Source: Paramoeba atlantica
Lineage: Eukaryota > Discosea
Reading direction: 5' to 3'
NCBI GenBank assembly: GCA_977017575.1
Contig: CDRNVI010000048.1
Span: forward strand, 1 to 64,000
Length of the DNA: 64,000 nucleotides
Shown: positions 23,587 through 33,583 of the stretch, piece by piece
How the letters are laid out: each line of letters begins with the position of its first letter
How positions within the stretch are numbered: the stretch's first letter is position 1
Notes under the pieces: model-generated
The model's input: the letters and a program-made list of their open reading frames with translations, nothing else
Told to the model about the DNA's origin: nothing
Databases searched by the model: none
Position numbers and translations under genes: made by a program

Positions 23587-24285
23587 CTATTCAAGAAATG
23601 AGAAACCCTTGGCCACAACCAGAACATGTAGTATTACAAGTGGTATAACCTTTCTCCACAGGGACCTTCGTTTTTGACTTTCTATACTCCAGTTAGCCCA
23701 CAAGGTACGCACCGTAAGCTCTAAGTCTTTCAGATCAGTGGTATTGTCGATCACAACATCGGCGCGTTGAATCTTTTCGCCAATAGGCCACTGCGATCGA
23801 ATGCGACGCAATGCCTCTGTTTCGGTAACCTGTTTTTGGCATCTCTTTAGCATACGAGCCAATTGATCCTCTTCTGTAGCATATACAACGACAATAGTCG
23901 ACAGGAAACGAAACCAACCGGTCTCAAACAAGAGCGGATGATCAACAATAATTATACCTCCCTCAAATAACAAAGCTCGCGTAAGTTGTTTGACCATTTC
24001 CCAAGCCACAAGTGGATGCATAATTCGCTCGAGACGGCGGCGCTGAACATCAGAGTTAAAAACTATTTCAGCCAGACGATCTCGGTCTAGCGATACTGGT
24101 GAAGAGTCCCTCTGAACAGCAGGCCAGTTTTTAAAAAGAGTGCTCAAAATGGGCGATCCAGGAGCTTGTAACTGCCGTACAATGCCATCTAAATCTACGA
24201 TTGTTGCTCCCATGTTGCGAAACATTGCAGATGTTGTGCTTTTTCCGGTACACATTCCCCCAGTAAGACCAATGATGATGCACAT
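23587..24285 (-). CDS. Dephospho-CoA kinase
   Basis: This enzyme phosphorylates the ribose 3'-OH of dephospho-CoA, the last step of CoA synthesis. The protein starts MCIIIGLTGGMCTGKST, with the P-loop at once after the start as in bacterial CoaE and yeast CAB5. It continues with the substrate-binding DLDGIVRQL, the lid region IMHPLVAWEM, DHPLLFETGW and the C-terminal RADVVIDNTTDL. I choose the ATG at 24285 (232 aa). The frame is open to an ATG at 24411, which would add 42 residues with no family match; these could be a targeting extension. After the kinase core is a short hydrophobic stretch (VIPLVILHVLVV) that may be a membrane anchor, as in several eukaryotic homologues. The gene lies about 150 bp upstream of the ATM start codon. 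Confidence 0.9.
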   Translation of the reverse strand: MCIIIGLTGGMCTGKSTTSAMFRNMGATIVDLDGIVRQLQAPGSPILSTLFKNWPAVQRDSSPVSLDRDRLAEIVFNSDVQRRRLERIMHPLVAWEMVKQLTRALLFEGGIIIVDHPLLFETGWFRFLSTIVVVYATEEDQLARMLKRCQKQVTETEALRRIRSQWPIGEKIQRADVVIDNTTDLKDLELTVRTLWANWSIESQKRRSLWRKVIPLVILHVLVVAKGFSFLE

Positions 24286-24549
24286 AAATCTTGTAGAAAT
24301 AACGACTATGAAGTATCTACAACAAGTGAGGGGCTGAGTATAGGTAGTTTCGTATTCTTCATGATTTAATTGACTTAGTAGTGACGGGGGCAGTAGGCGC
24401 TTCAACAACAACGACGGAATAAATGTACCATCGATAGAGCTACTCTTTGAGTTTGGGTCATCTAGACCAAAATATGCTGGTATACTACATCCGGAACTTC
24501 ATACTTACGTAGACGAACAGTAATACCAAGACAAGACCACTCGGTAAAT

Positions 24550-24605
24550 CCTATTAGTAATAGGAATTAACCAGTAATCATTACTGGTTCCTGTCTCTGA
24601 GAGAC
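24550..24605. repeat. Three consecutive perfect palindromes after the AAA gene
   Basis: Within 56 bp lie three perfect palindromes, each with one central base: 24550-24564 (arms CCTATTA), 24569-24589 (arms AACCAGTAAT) and 24593-24605 (arms GTCTCT). They sit just downstream of the AAA ATPase stop (24620) on its sense strand and upstream of the dephospho-CoA kinase. As RNA they would fold into three neighbouring hairpins, a plausible signal for 3' end formation or RNA processing between genes. As DNA they could bind dimeric proteins. I know of no named element that matches. Confidence 0.7.
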
Positions 24606-24619
24606 GTTACCAGCCCTCT

Positions 24620-26905
24620 TCAGGCTCTTTGTTCACCAATCCGAACCAAAGCTTTCCGGAAATGCCTGATATCAAGAACTTGAGTGGATAAGTCTTCTTC
24701 AAGTGCTGCAGTAGCTGCCTCACGCACAAGTGCGACCGTTTCAGCTCCACTGTAGCCACCCATATTTTCAGCAAGTTCGCTTAAATTCACGGAGGAATTT
24801 ACGGGCAAATCTTTTACAGAGAGATTCAGAATATGAAGCCTCTCCGTGAGATCGGGAAGCCCTACATAAATTTTATGGTCAAACCGCCCGGGTCGAATCA
24901 GAGCTGGATCAATGGCCTCAGGACGGTTCGTTGCGGCGACCACTAGAATCTGTTTTGGGCTCCTTTCTGCGTCAGTACTGGTGTTGTTCAGACCATCCAT
25001 TTCATGCAAGAGTTGACAAACAACTCGGTCGTGCACTCCTCCGCCTCCTCGGGAGCCACATAGTCCGTCTATCTCATCAAAGAAAATAATACTCGGCGCA
25101 ACGTGCCGGGCCTTTTCAAAAACAGTACGAATCGCTTTTTCGCTGTCACCTACCCACTTGCTAAGCAGCTCGGGCCCCTTCACGGAAAGGAAGTGCATTC
25201 TTCCTTCATGAGCCAGCGCCTTGGCTAGCATTGTTTTGCTGCACCCAGGAGGGCCATGTAGCAGAACCCCTCGAGGGGGCCTTACACCAAAACGAGTGAG
25301 TAGCGTCGAATGTGTCGTAAGCCACCGAACACAGGTCTGTAATTTTTTCTTCGTTTCATCTTGTCCTCCAATGTCATCCCACGTTGTTTTTGGTATTTGA
25401 ACTTGAAAGGACCGGAGAGAGAGTGGGCGGATAACTCGCAGAGCCGACATAACATGCTCTTTGGCCAGGCGTGAGCTTTTTCTTAGTGACTCGCTTTTTG
25501 CATATTGAAAAACATGAAGCAAATCTCGAGGAGTATATCCTTGCGTGCGTTGCGATACCTCAGAGGCAAAGTCCTCGAGGGGAGACAATTTGTTTTCCGG
25601 TATATTCAAGGAACTGCGATCCAAAATAAGTTCTGAAAATTCTTTCTCAATAGCGGAATCACGGCTATTTTCATTATCTTCGAGAAAATGGATCTCCAAA
25701 TTTTCGAATATATGGGATAAAAATGCATACCTATCACACTGGGCATCCAATGAGCACACCTCTAGGTCTAGAGAAAAATATCGTGGATTTACCATTTCTT
25801 GACCGCATTGGTTGTCGGTTGTGGTAGCAAGAAATAACACTCCACGACCCCTCCAATACTCAAGCGCATGTCGCAACTTATACCACAAATCACTGTTCTG
25901 TTGATCATCATCTGTAAAGAATAGGTCCATGTCGTCCAAAATTACAAGAATAGGAGCGAAGAGAGCGATGGCTGTGATGAATGATGGATCAGGCCAAGAA
26001 TTAAGGAAGAAATACGAACAAGATATTTCCCTTGTCAAAAGAGACAGAAGAGTGGTTTTGCCCGTCCCAGATCCGCCACAAATTCGCATTCCAGATCCTT
26101 GAAAATTAGCACCGCCTTGTGATCCTCTGCTTAAAAAGTTTATGTGAGTGAGTAGATGCGAAACTGCCTTCTTGTAGATAGGTTGAAAAATGAATACAGA
26201 TGGCTCCTGGGTGGGACGTTCCGTCAAGCGAAAACGTATTTTCGTGTTCAGACTCACGAGAGCAAATGACTCCAATGTGGATATAATAAAGTCTATTTCC
26301 TTCCGACAATGGTACACCATACCGGGCACAATAACAGTATCCATAAGTTCGTCCTTTACGGTTCTTAGAGATTCTGAAACGTCGCAAACTAGTTTCTTTT
26401 CACATTTTCCTACACGTCTATTTTCCTCCGAGACCGTTAAAACTATTTCGTGAAGTGTCGGAAGATATACTATTCGCTTGCACTGACATATCACGTCGTT
26501 TGGCAGCGAAATCATGGGTGAAATATGTGCAATGCCTAGATCAATACCTTTTTTCGCACGTATCTGTACGATGTGACTTATGTCTGAATTAGTTGGGATC
26601 AATTCTAAGGCAGCGTTCGATTCCACTTCCATTAATTTTAAAGTTTCGTTTGACGTGTAAATAATTGTGGACAAGTGATATGGATCATCGGTTTTATGAG
26701 TTGATAAATGAATGGAAGGGCCTCCCTTCTGAATCTCTTCACGATACTTCATCTGAGAACATAGGCCCGTAGATGAAGCAGCTTTTGTGCTGTATAAATG
26801 GCTTCCCGTACGAAAAAGACAGGATTCTTTGTCTAATTGGTTTGTTCCTTGTTGGGTCTTCGAAGCCTTACTCGGAACTAAAATTTTCTTTTTTCGGACA
26901 CCCAT
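24620..26905 (-). CDS. AFG2/SPATA5-like tandem AAA ATPase
   Basis: This is a 761-aa type II AAA ATPase. AFG2 (Drg1) releases shuttling factors from pre-60S ribosomes in the cytoplasm. The N-terminal 250 residues are poorly conserved. D1 has Walker A GGSGTGKT (about 277-284) and a Walker B ending in LDDMD (about 320-327), where the usual catalytic Glu is Asp. D2 is strong: Walker A GPPGCSKT (551-558), pore-region [14 protein letters not shown], Walker B IIFFDEID (606-613) and arginine-finger RPGRFD (671-676). GPPGCSKT is characteristic of AFG2/SPATA5; Pex1 is the main alternative because its D1 also has a DD Walker B. The longest frame begins with GTG at 26923, so I use the first ATG at 26905. 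Confidence 0.8.
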   Translation of the reverse strand: MGVRKKKILVPSKASKTQQGTNQLDKESCLFRTGSHLYSTKAASSTGLCSQMKYREEIQKGGPSIHLSTHKTDDPYHLSTIIYTSNETLKLMEVESNAALELIPTNSDISHIVQIRAKKGIDLGIAHISPMISLPNDVICQCKRIVYLPTLHEIVLTVSEENRRVGKCEKKLVCDVSESLRTVKDELMDTVIVPGMVYHCRKEIDFIISTLESFALVSLNTKIRFRLTERPTQEPSVFIFQPIYKKAVSHLLTHINFLSRGSQGGANFQGSGMRICGGSGTGKTTLLSLLTREISCSYFFLNSWPDPSFITAIALFAPILVILDDMDLFFTDDDQQNSDLWYKLRHALEYWRGRGVLFLATTTDNQCGQEMVNPRYFSLDLEVCSLDAQCDRYAFLSHIFENLEIHFLEDNENSRDSAIEKEFSELILDRSSLNIPENKLSPLEDFASEVSQRTQGYTPRDLLHVFQYAKSESLRKSSRLAKEHVMSALRVIRPLSLRSFQVQIPKTTWDDIGGQDETKKKLQTCVRWLTTHSTLLTRFGVRPPRGVLLHGPPGCSKTMLAKALAHEGRMHFLSVKGPELLSKWVGDSEKAIRTVFEKARHVAPSIIFFDEIDGLCGSRGGGGVHDRVVCQLLHEMDGLNNTSTDAERSPKQILVVAATNRPEAIDPALIRPGRFDHKIYVGLPDLTERLHILNLSVKDLPVNSSVNLSELAENMGGYSGAETVALVREAATAALEEDLSTQVLDIRHFRKALVRIGEQRA

Positions 26906-27233
26906 CAAAGTTTTCTCGACCACGATAACATACTACCTTGGTAGCAACATTCTATTGGAGATAACAGTTGGGAATAAAAGGTGACATTTAACCTTTTAGC
27001 CCGTTTATACGATAGTAATAAGATATAAAATTCTAAGAAAATGTCTATTGATGCGTCACTAGCAAATTTTGATATAAAAACAAACCTATTCTTCAGCGCT
27101 CAACAAAAGGGGAGTGAAGAATATGAATAAGAGTATAAATAAATAAATTTAAGAGGAACTAAGTGAATATAAGAGCAATCATGGAGTGGTGCGAAAGAAA
27201 TCTGTTTCAGATGATGCATTCATCATCTCATCA
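26906..27233. other. Intergenic, nothing recognised
   Basis: This AT-rich spacer of 328 bp lies between the AAA ATPase start and the stop of the 368-aa gene. It has no ORF with recognisable similarity. A small stem with arms GATGATG/CATCATC lies at 27210-27227, close to the upstream gene's stop. Confidence 0.6.
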
Positions 27234-28340
27234 TCAGAGATGCAAAGGTGACGCAGAATATTTCTTACACAATATCTCCACTGAAAGGTTTCGGCTGGTA
27301 TACTCATGTGAAAGAACTACAAACCCTACACCACATCTGTGTCGTGGACTATGTCCCCCAAACGTAACATGAGTTTCGAACGACTCCTCTTCTTTGCGAC
27401 GAAACGAGGAATAGCATGGCGTCACATCCATGGAATCACATGTAATTGCACTTTTCTTTTTTCCTGATATTATGACCTGCTGACCACGATGAGGAAGACC
27501 ACGACGAAGTGCGGTGACAAAGTGCGTTGAGTTCCAATCTAAAGGATGAAAAGGCTCTGCACAAACCAAAGAAAGATCTCTGCGCTCTCGTAGTCCAATC
27601 CAAACAGCGAAGCGATTGCGACTAAGTGATGTGTACTCTCGTAGTGCACGTATTCCCATTTCAGTTGAAAAGGACAAGATGGTGTACTTTGTGTCTACGC
27701 GAAGTAGACTTATGTGCGGACGGAAGGGACTATTCGTTTCACTGGAAAATTGTGTCGACAACTTGTGTAACGTTTCTAAAAATTCCTCCGGGCGTGGGCC
27801 CATTAGCTCCACAATGCGAACATTTTCATCAGATTCGAACTGCTTCGTGCTAAAAGGAAAAATAATCTTCTGCCACAGCCTTGAGGCCGTGTTGGTGATT
27901 TTTTCACAATTTGAACTCCAGGAACGACAATACGGCGTGACGTCATGAATTACATATCCATGATCATAACATTGGTAAATACGACGCCAGCATTTTTGCT
28001 TGTGCTCCACAGGTAAAGAACATTCGAACCCAAAAACACCCAACTCTTGAGAGGGTTGATCGGACATGATAAAGCTTTTCGCGTACATATGGAGGAACTG
28101 CTTTTCGGTAATAGAGTATGTCCACTTTTCGTCGTTCCGTGTTCTCGGCGATGTGTCTATCTTACCAGCATCTTTTTTCATAATTTTACGTTGTCGGGGG
28201 AACGGTGAACATGTTCTTCGTCGAAGAAATATAGGAGTTGATTCGCAGGAACAATTTCGAATAATTGGATGTTTGAGCACCTTTTCCAATGATGCCAATC
28301 TTTCGTGAATAACTTTATTCACATCAACAAAAGAGCTCAT
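27234..28340 (-). CDS. Unknown 368-aa protein, possible 2H-like motifs
   Basis: I do not recognise this protein. It is intronless, starts with a clear ATG (MSSFVDVNKV) and is in line with its minus-strand neighbours, so it is very probably real. The first 70 residues are basic and look disordered. The rest looks globular, with several Cys and Trp. Two H-x-[ST] motifs are present: PHISLLR (His209) and THVTFGG (His324). Paired motifs of this type are the catalytic signature of 2H phosphoesterases, but their 115-residue spacing is longer than usual and no other family feature is obvious, so this is only a hint. No signal peptide or membrane segment is seen. Confidence 0.7.
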   Translation of the reverse strand: MSSFVDVNKVIHERLASLEKVLKHPIIRNCSCESTPIFLRRRTCSPFPRQRKIMKKDAGKIDTSPRTRNDEKWTYSITEKQFLHMYAKSFIMSDQPSQELGVFGFECSLPVEHKQKCWRRIYQCYDHGYVIHDVTPYCRSWSSNCEKITNTASRLWQKIIFPFSTKQFESDENVRIVELMGPRPEEFLETLHKLSTQFSSETNSPFRPHISLLRVDTKYTILSFSTEMGIRALREYTSLSRNRFAVWIGLRERRDLSLVCAEPFHPLDWNSTHFVTALRRGLPHRGQQVIISGKKKSAITCDSMDVTPCYSSFRRKEEESFETHVTFGGHSPRHRCGVGFVVLSHEYTSRNLSVEILCKKYSASPLHL

Positions 28341-29005
28341 GACAAACTGCTATTATCGAATTCTTGCAATTTTCTAACGTTTTACTCTGAACATGTGGCG
28401 TAGCTATGTGTTTATCCTAAGCTGGTTATATCAGGGCAAAGGTGTAGTACGTATATTGTCTAGCATGTCTAATAAAAGCATGAGGACGAGGAATACCAAA
28501 ATATAGCAACAAAACCTAACTATATGTATGATATTACTCCTCATGTGATGTGGACTAAATCAGCGAACAGAATTTATAGCTGAGAGACAAGTGATCCACC
28601 ATTTTCCCACTTTAAGGCTATTTTTATGATAGTCCAATTTACATTTGAATTATATACACAACTAACGAGTGGGTACATTAAACTGCACCGTGGTCTAATC
28701 GCGTAGTCAAGCTTTGCGGTGCAGTTAATGTATATCTAGAAAAACAAACACAACAAATGTATAGAAGAGATATAAATACAAGAGCGTCATTTTTAGGTCT
28801 TCCTAATACATGTAGATGTACGAGTTTCCGTGAGCGAACTGCATTGACAGCGGCCAACCGAAGAAGGGCCAATTCTTCGTCATTTATTTAACACGAAAGA
28901 ATGGACTGAGGTAGCGTCTACAATTCAACCGATTTCAAAACTTTAGTTTTGTATATCGACACGGTTCGACTGCATGAAGTGAACTAGTGAAACTTAAGCC
29001 GTAAC
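28341..29005. other. Intergenic, no supported gene
   Basis: This 665-bp AT-rich spacer lies between the WD40-TPR gene and the unknown 368-aa gene. A 64-codon minus-strand frame ending at 28678 exists but lacks an ATG and has no recognised similarity. I see no tRNA, snRNA or repeat signature. Confidence 0.55.
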
Positions 29006-30994
29006 TTACGAAAATAATTTCGAATATTTCTTTCTTTCTTCAGCAGTTTCAGTGTGCAAAGCCGAAACAATGCTTTCTCTCAGTGAACGTATTTCAACGT
29101 CTTCCGGGGCTTGAAGTAAAGCTCCATCAATGTCTTCCCGTGCTTTTTGTAGTTCACCTAGCTTCAAGTAGCACTGCGCTCTGCGATACTTTCCTTTGAT
29201 CGATTTGGGCTCGAATTCTAAGCATTTAGATAACGATATTGTCGCTGCATCGTAGTGAGATTGACGCATCTGAGACAATGCTTCATTAAGAAGCAAAGCC
29301 ACATAAAGGGCACGCAATTTATCTGATTCCATATTGTTCCGCAGACCGTAATCAACGTATCGCCACCCTTTCTCGTACTTTCTTGATGCATGCGCATAAT
29401 TAGCTGTCTGAAAAAGCTCATTTCCTCTTCTTTTGCATTGCTCAATCGCAAAGTGAACTTGCTTCTCGTCTAAACTTTTACCTTGAACTGTAGGGATATC
29501 ATCTGGATAAGTTGGGTATACGTCGGCAGTTGCCGTAGAATAAGCTTTTGACCGCAATCTAATTTGAGGGACCAATTTGCGCATATAATTCTTGTAATCA
29601 TTCAAATCTGATTTACTCTTTAATGTTTCAAGATTTTCATAAAGCTGTGAATCGATAGATTCTCTGGTGCAAAATGAATTCTGCGGAGCGAAAATCTTAA
29701 CTGTACTTTCAATGCCACAAGATGCTATCAGTGCCTCATTTGGGTGAGGGGAGACCATATTAACAACATGCGTGTCACCGGGGAGAATGGAAGCGACGCG
29801 CCCCGTTTGCCTGGACCAAATAAAGACATTCCCGCAGTCGCTCCCTGCTGTAATGTACTTGCCTTCTGAACCCACATATTCGACGCCTTTCAAAAATGTT
29901 TTTACATTTAAATGACCTGCAAAGGGTAGGTCATAGGCGCGAGTATAAGACGCGTCTTTTTTTCCCGGAAAGCGATTCAATTCAGGGTTAATCTTTACGA
30001 CGAAGATGCCGTGCCCTGAAACGCTGTAAGCAAATTCTCTACCTGTAGGAGAAAACGCTAACCCAGTGCTTGCGTGCTCAAAAGAACCTCTCAGAGATGC
30101 GACAGGCTCTGGTTTGTAACTCCGGACCAGCCTGCGAGGCTTTCGAGTATCCAACAAGTGTACACCAAGATCACAAGCTACCAAAAGTTGGGTACTGTTG
30201 TAAGGATTAAAAGAAAAACATGTCACTCCACTCTCCCCCGAAGGATTCGAAAGTCTAAGACGTGCGTCAAAAATCTTCGTGACGCAAGAGGGATTCCTTA
30301 TGTCGTACTGCGTCAGAGTACCGTTTTGACAACTTGCAGCAACAGTTGTGTAGCAATGCGGAACAAAGTCCACGTGATACACCATAGCAGGTGCGTAGCC
30401 TTGAGCGTCAACCGAACGTTGGTTGACTACAACCTCTGTTCGCGGCGCCAAAGCCGTTTCAGAATCCGACAGGATAGAATTACTTGCTCGTTCAAGCTGA
30501 ACATGCCTTATTTCACCGTCTGCCGCACATGTGATAACCTCCTCGTCGGAGCAGTAAGGTCTTATCCGGGCATCAAAGATATTTCCAGTATGGCCGGTCC
30601 GTGCGGAGTGAATAATAGAAATATATTCTTCACATATCGGTGCTCGGATGATTTTCCATAAACCTATAGTGGTGTCATCGCTTCCAGAGACAAGCAAAGT
30701 TCCATCACGGTTCCACCTGATGCTATTTACGCATCCTCGATGATATGAAAAAGCCCCACAAGGAGCCATGCGAGGTATTGCCTGGGCGAAAGCATCAAAG
30801 CCACGTTGTGGATAGGCAGAAAAGCAAAGTCTTTTATCTCTAACCTCTGTGTGTATATCAACAGACGCTTCGCTAAATGAATACATTTGATTGGGCCACT
30901 TCATTCGAACTTTCATCCCAAGACGAGCAGCGTGGTCACCCCATCCCCAATATTTTTCTCGGGGAGATTTTATGGGTACCTTTTCCAGACTCAT
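29006..30994 (-). CDS. WD40-TPR protein (WDTC1/DCAF-like)
   Basis: This 662-aa protein has an N-terminal WD40 propeller and a C-terminal TPR segment. Repeats can be read as HRGCVNSIRWNRDGTLLVSG, SDDTTIGLWK, GHTGNIFDARIRPY, DEEVITCAADGEIRHV, and later GSDCGNVFIWSRQTGRVAS and PHPNEALIASCGIESTVKIF. Residues about 515-640 form TPRs (RRGNELFQTANYAHASRKYE, ALYVALLLNEALSQMRQSHY, GKYRRAQCYLKLGELQKARE). Human WDTC1, a substrate receptor of CUL4-DDB1 ubiquitin ligase, combines the same domains but with the TPRs placed between WD repeats. The role as a CUL4-associated receptor is therefore inference. The protein has no signal peptide and is probably nuclear or cytosolic. It is the last host gene before the transposon island. 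Confidence 0.75.
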   Translation of the reverse strand: MSLEKVPIKSPREKYWGWGDHAARLGMKVRMKWPNQMYSFSEASVDIHTEVRDKRLCFSAYPQRGFDAFAQAIPRMAPCGAFSYHRGCVNSIRWNRDGTLLVSGSDDTTIGLWKIIRAPICEEYISIIHSARTGHTGNIFDARIRPYCSDEEVITCAADGEIRHVQLERASNSILSDSETALAPRTEVVVNQRSVDAQGYAPAMVYHVDFVPHCYTTVAASCQNGTLTQYDIRNPSCVTKIFDARLRLSNPSGESGVTCFSFNPYNSTQLLVACDLGVHLLDTRKPRRLVRSYKPEPVASLRGSFEHASTGLAFSPTGREFAYSVSGHGIFVVKINPELNRFPGKKDASYTRAYDLPFAGHLNVKTFLKGVEYVGSEGKYITAGSDCGNVFIWSRQTGRVASILPGDTHVVNMVSPHPNEALIASCGIESTVKIFAPQNSFCTRESIDSQLYENLETLKSKSDLNDYKNYMRKLVPQIRLRSKAYSTATADVYPTYPDDIPTVQGKSLDEKQVHFAIEQCKRRGNELFQTANYAHASRKYEKGWRYVDYGLRNNMESDKLRALYVALLLNEALSQMRQSHYDAATISLSKCLEFEPKSIKGKYRRAQCYLKLGELQKAREDIDGALLQAPEDVEIRSLRESIVSALHTETAEERKKYSKLFS

Positions 30995-31390
30995 GAGTCA
31001 ACTAACTTCCCCCGATAAAGAATATTAATGCACTTGTTGTACAAGAATAACTTATCTTTGCATTGCATAAGTGCAATAAAATTTTATGACCTAATAATAC
31101 TACAGTGTAGGAGGGGTGAAACCATTCTGGTTCGGGGTCGGTTCGCCCTGCGCGCAGTCTACTCCCGCGCAGTCTACCATGCTAATTATTTTTGTTCATT
31201 CGTCTTTTTTATTCGTCTTCTTATTTTTTTAAAACATTGTTTTAATCCATTGTTGCCCCCCCCCTGGAACAATAACTAGCTATACGTATATAAACAATAA
31301 CTAGCTATACTGCACAATACGTGGCCACAGGCACAACGTACTAAACGTAAGTTTGCATTGATTGAGAAGTAATTTAAAAGGAATATAAGC
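30995..31390. other. Intergenic edge of transposon island with short direct repeats
   Basis: No gene is seen. CGCGCAGTCTAC occurs twice near 31150-31175 and AACAATAACTAGCTATAC twice between about 31267 and 31305, with a poly-C run of eight or nine next to the first copy. These resemble debris of small insertions. Confidence 0.5.
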
Positions 31391-31680
31391 CACGTTCCAG
31401 GATAGTGCACCTAGTAGGTATACTAAGTGGGTACGGTATACTAAGTAGTACTAAATTTTGCCTAAAAAGCAAAACAAAAATCGCGTTCCTTATCTGTATT
31501 TGCTAGAAAAATGGTGCCTTGACCTTAAAATTCGATTTCTTACCGTGCGAAGAAAAGTTGCTTGCTAGAAAAGTTTTGTCGCTTCCAAAAAAAGGACATC
31601 TCCCGCTCCTGATGTTGGGAGGGGGGTATACTAAGTGGCCTTGGGACTTAGTGAGCACGGGTATACTATCCTGGAACATG
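31391..31680. mobile_element. MITE-like repeat with about 19-bp inverted ends
   Basis: The left end CACGTTCCAGGATAGTGCAC (from 31391) and the reverse complement of the right end, CATGTTCCAGGATAGTATAC (ending near 31680), match at all but a few positions. The 290 bp between them have no coding potential. TATACTAAGT occurs three times inside (near 31428, 31444 and 31626). This has the size and form of a non-autonomous DNA transposon. I could not confirm a target-site duplication. Confidence 0.5.
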
Positions 31681-31924
31681 GTTTAGAGTAAGAGGGTTCA
31701 AACTAGAAAAAATTTCGGAGGCATTTCTCCTATGAAATCCTAGAAGCTCTCAAAGCAGGATAATGAGAAATGTTCACCTTCCCCCCTTCTCTCAATTTTG
31801 GAAGAGAAACAATCTCAAAAATGGTATTCTATATATTTTTATCTTATTTTTTTGAATACTTTATGTCCGTAATACAGAATTATTTATAGTAATACAAAAG
31901 GTTTCTAAAAACTAGAGATTTACA

Positions 31925-33053
31925 TACAGGGGTGCGGGTCTAAAGGTGGGGGGTCTAAAATTCGTAAAAGTTGTCCAATTTTGGAAAATAATAGCACATT
32001 GGATAGCTCTCACAGAGTTGTATGTTTTAGGCGCATTAAAATCCTGTGATTTTAACGTACATATTTTTTGATACCATATTTCTCTTTTTTCCTTTGCAGA
32101 AATTACATTTTTTACTAGAAAATGCTCCAAAAGCGCGCTCGCTCGAGGACTTCCCGTGGAGGACTGAGCGATAGATCGTATTCTTCCCCCGCCCCCGTCA
32201 AAGAGAGCCACCGCATGCTGAAATGCTTGGTGGCGGAATACGAGCGCACAGGATCGTACTCCGCTGCGGCACAGCACTTTGGTGTTCATGAGAACACTGT
32301 AAAACGCTGGGTTGAACGTTTTACCCTTACTGGTGACGTGTTAACGGCATCCCGAGAGCGTGTTTCGACGGTGGTTACCCCTCAAACACGGCTTCCATCT
32401 TCATATTTTCCCTCCTCAAAATTCAGAAGGCCAGAAACTCACCGTTACGGGTGAAATTTTTGATCAGGCTATGAAAAAGCCACGGGGCTTTCTTCAATAT
32501 CTAAAGCGACATCCAGCGGCCACGATTGCCATGGACAACTGCCCGGCCCACAACAAGGCGCGTGCCACGTTCCGTGATACAGGAATTTCCGTTCTTCCCT
32601 GGGCTGCAAAATCTCCAGACCTGAATCCGATCGAAAAATTGTGGTCTGTGATGGACACAGACAAAAATCTTCTTCAACCCCGAAATCGACAGCAACTGGA
32701 AGCCGCTATTGAGGGGTCTTTCCTTAAATTGAAACAGACCCACTCTGCAACGGTTCAGAAAACGTTGAAGAGTTTCAGGAAGCGTTGTGAAATTGTTATT
32801 AGTCGGAACGGGGGGCACTGTGGTTATTAATTGTCTTTTGCAATCCAAATTACAGAAATTATTGACATCACTAAAGTATTGCAATATGTGTTTTTGACCC
32901 TTACATGAAAGGGGGGTACCCCCCAAACCCCGGAAGCTACCTATCCTAAAACATACAACTCTGTGAGAGCTATCCAATGCGCTATTATATTCCAAAATTG
33001 GACAATTTTTACGAATTTTAGACCCCCCCCACCTTTAGATTCGCACCCCTGTA
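31925..33053 (+). mobile_element. Tc1/mariner-like element with about 105-bp TIRs, internally deleted
   Basis: The element runs from 31927 to 33051 and is flanked by TA on both sides (31925-31926 and 33052-33053), the Tc1/mariner target duplication. Its ends start CAGGGGTGCG and are inverted repeats of about 105 bp (31927-32031 and 32945-33051) that differ at only a few positions. Two plus-strand frames lie inside. One, 32122-32454, has a helix-turn-helix (SYSAAAQHFGVHENTVKRWV). The other ends at 32830 and holds the C-terminal DDE part (AMDNCPAHNK and SPDLNPIEKLW). The middle of the transposase with the first Asp is missing, so this copy is not autonomous. Between the second Asp and the Glu I count 32 residues, against 34 in Tc1. 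Confidence 0.88.
32122..32830 (+). pseudogene. Tc1/IS630-type transposase remains
   Basis: The N-terminal frame (from 32122) encodes a basic leader and a DNA-binding helix-turn-helix typical of IS630/Tc1 transposases. The second frame (usable from about 32400, stop at 32830) encodes the RNase-H-fold end with Asp in MDNCPAH, the motif PWAAKSPDLNPIE and a helical tail. About 100 residues between these parts, including the first catalytic Asp, are absent and the frame changes. It is a deletion derivative inside a well-kept pair of inverted repeats. Confidence 0.8.
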
Positions 33054-33583
33054 CATTGTTGTTCTGAGAGCAAGAACGTGTTCTTGTTCTCAGAACCAAC
33101 AAAACACTGTTCTCGGAACGTCGAGAACACGTGGAGTTAACTCAGCGGTCGTCAGAAACTGTGGTGATTTTCAGCAACCCTTGTCCTCATAAACTGTGTA
33201 GGCTATTGAAATTAAGTAAAACCATGCAAAATACTTTGAATATTATTATCATACATTCGCGAGTATCTAGGGTCTTGAGTACCTGAGTACCGTACTGGCG
33301 TACCGTACGCGTGGTACTCGGTGTTACCCACAACATAAAATACGGGAGATAAGAAAATATGTTTGCCATATCGGAGGGCTTTGGATAGCAGGGTTCGCGG
33401 AAACTTTAATAAAGTAAAATAAAGTTTAATTTTGCGAATAAAGTTACTATATAGTACTTTATTTACTTTACTTTACTATAAAACTTTAAAAAACTTTGTT
33501 TCTCTTTTTTTTAAAACTCGACCGAATACGGCTGCCTCATAGAACAGACTGTCACCTTCGCAGTGTACCTGGTGGATTATTAT
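33054..33583. other. Island sequence with a 36-bp palindrome and AT-rich repeats
   Basis: At 33061-33096, only 8 bp past the TA of the Tc1-like element, is a near-perfect inverted repeat with 17-bp arms (GTTCTGAGAGCAAGAAC, one mismatch) and a 2-bp centre. Near 33276-33330 is an imperfect GTACCGTAC-rich foldback, and at 33400-33490 an AAAGTAAA/TTTACTTT-rich stretch. No host gene is seen. Confidence 0.5.

Noticed and set aside
28678-28872. 64-codon minus-strand ORF as a gene
   Set aside because: It has no ATG, only a TTG start, and no recognised family, although its first 30 residues look protein-like. A missed exon is possible but unsupported.
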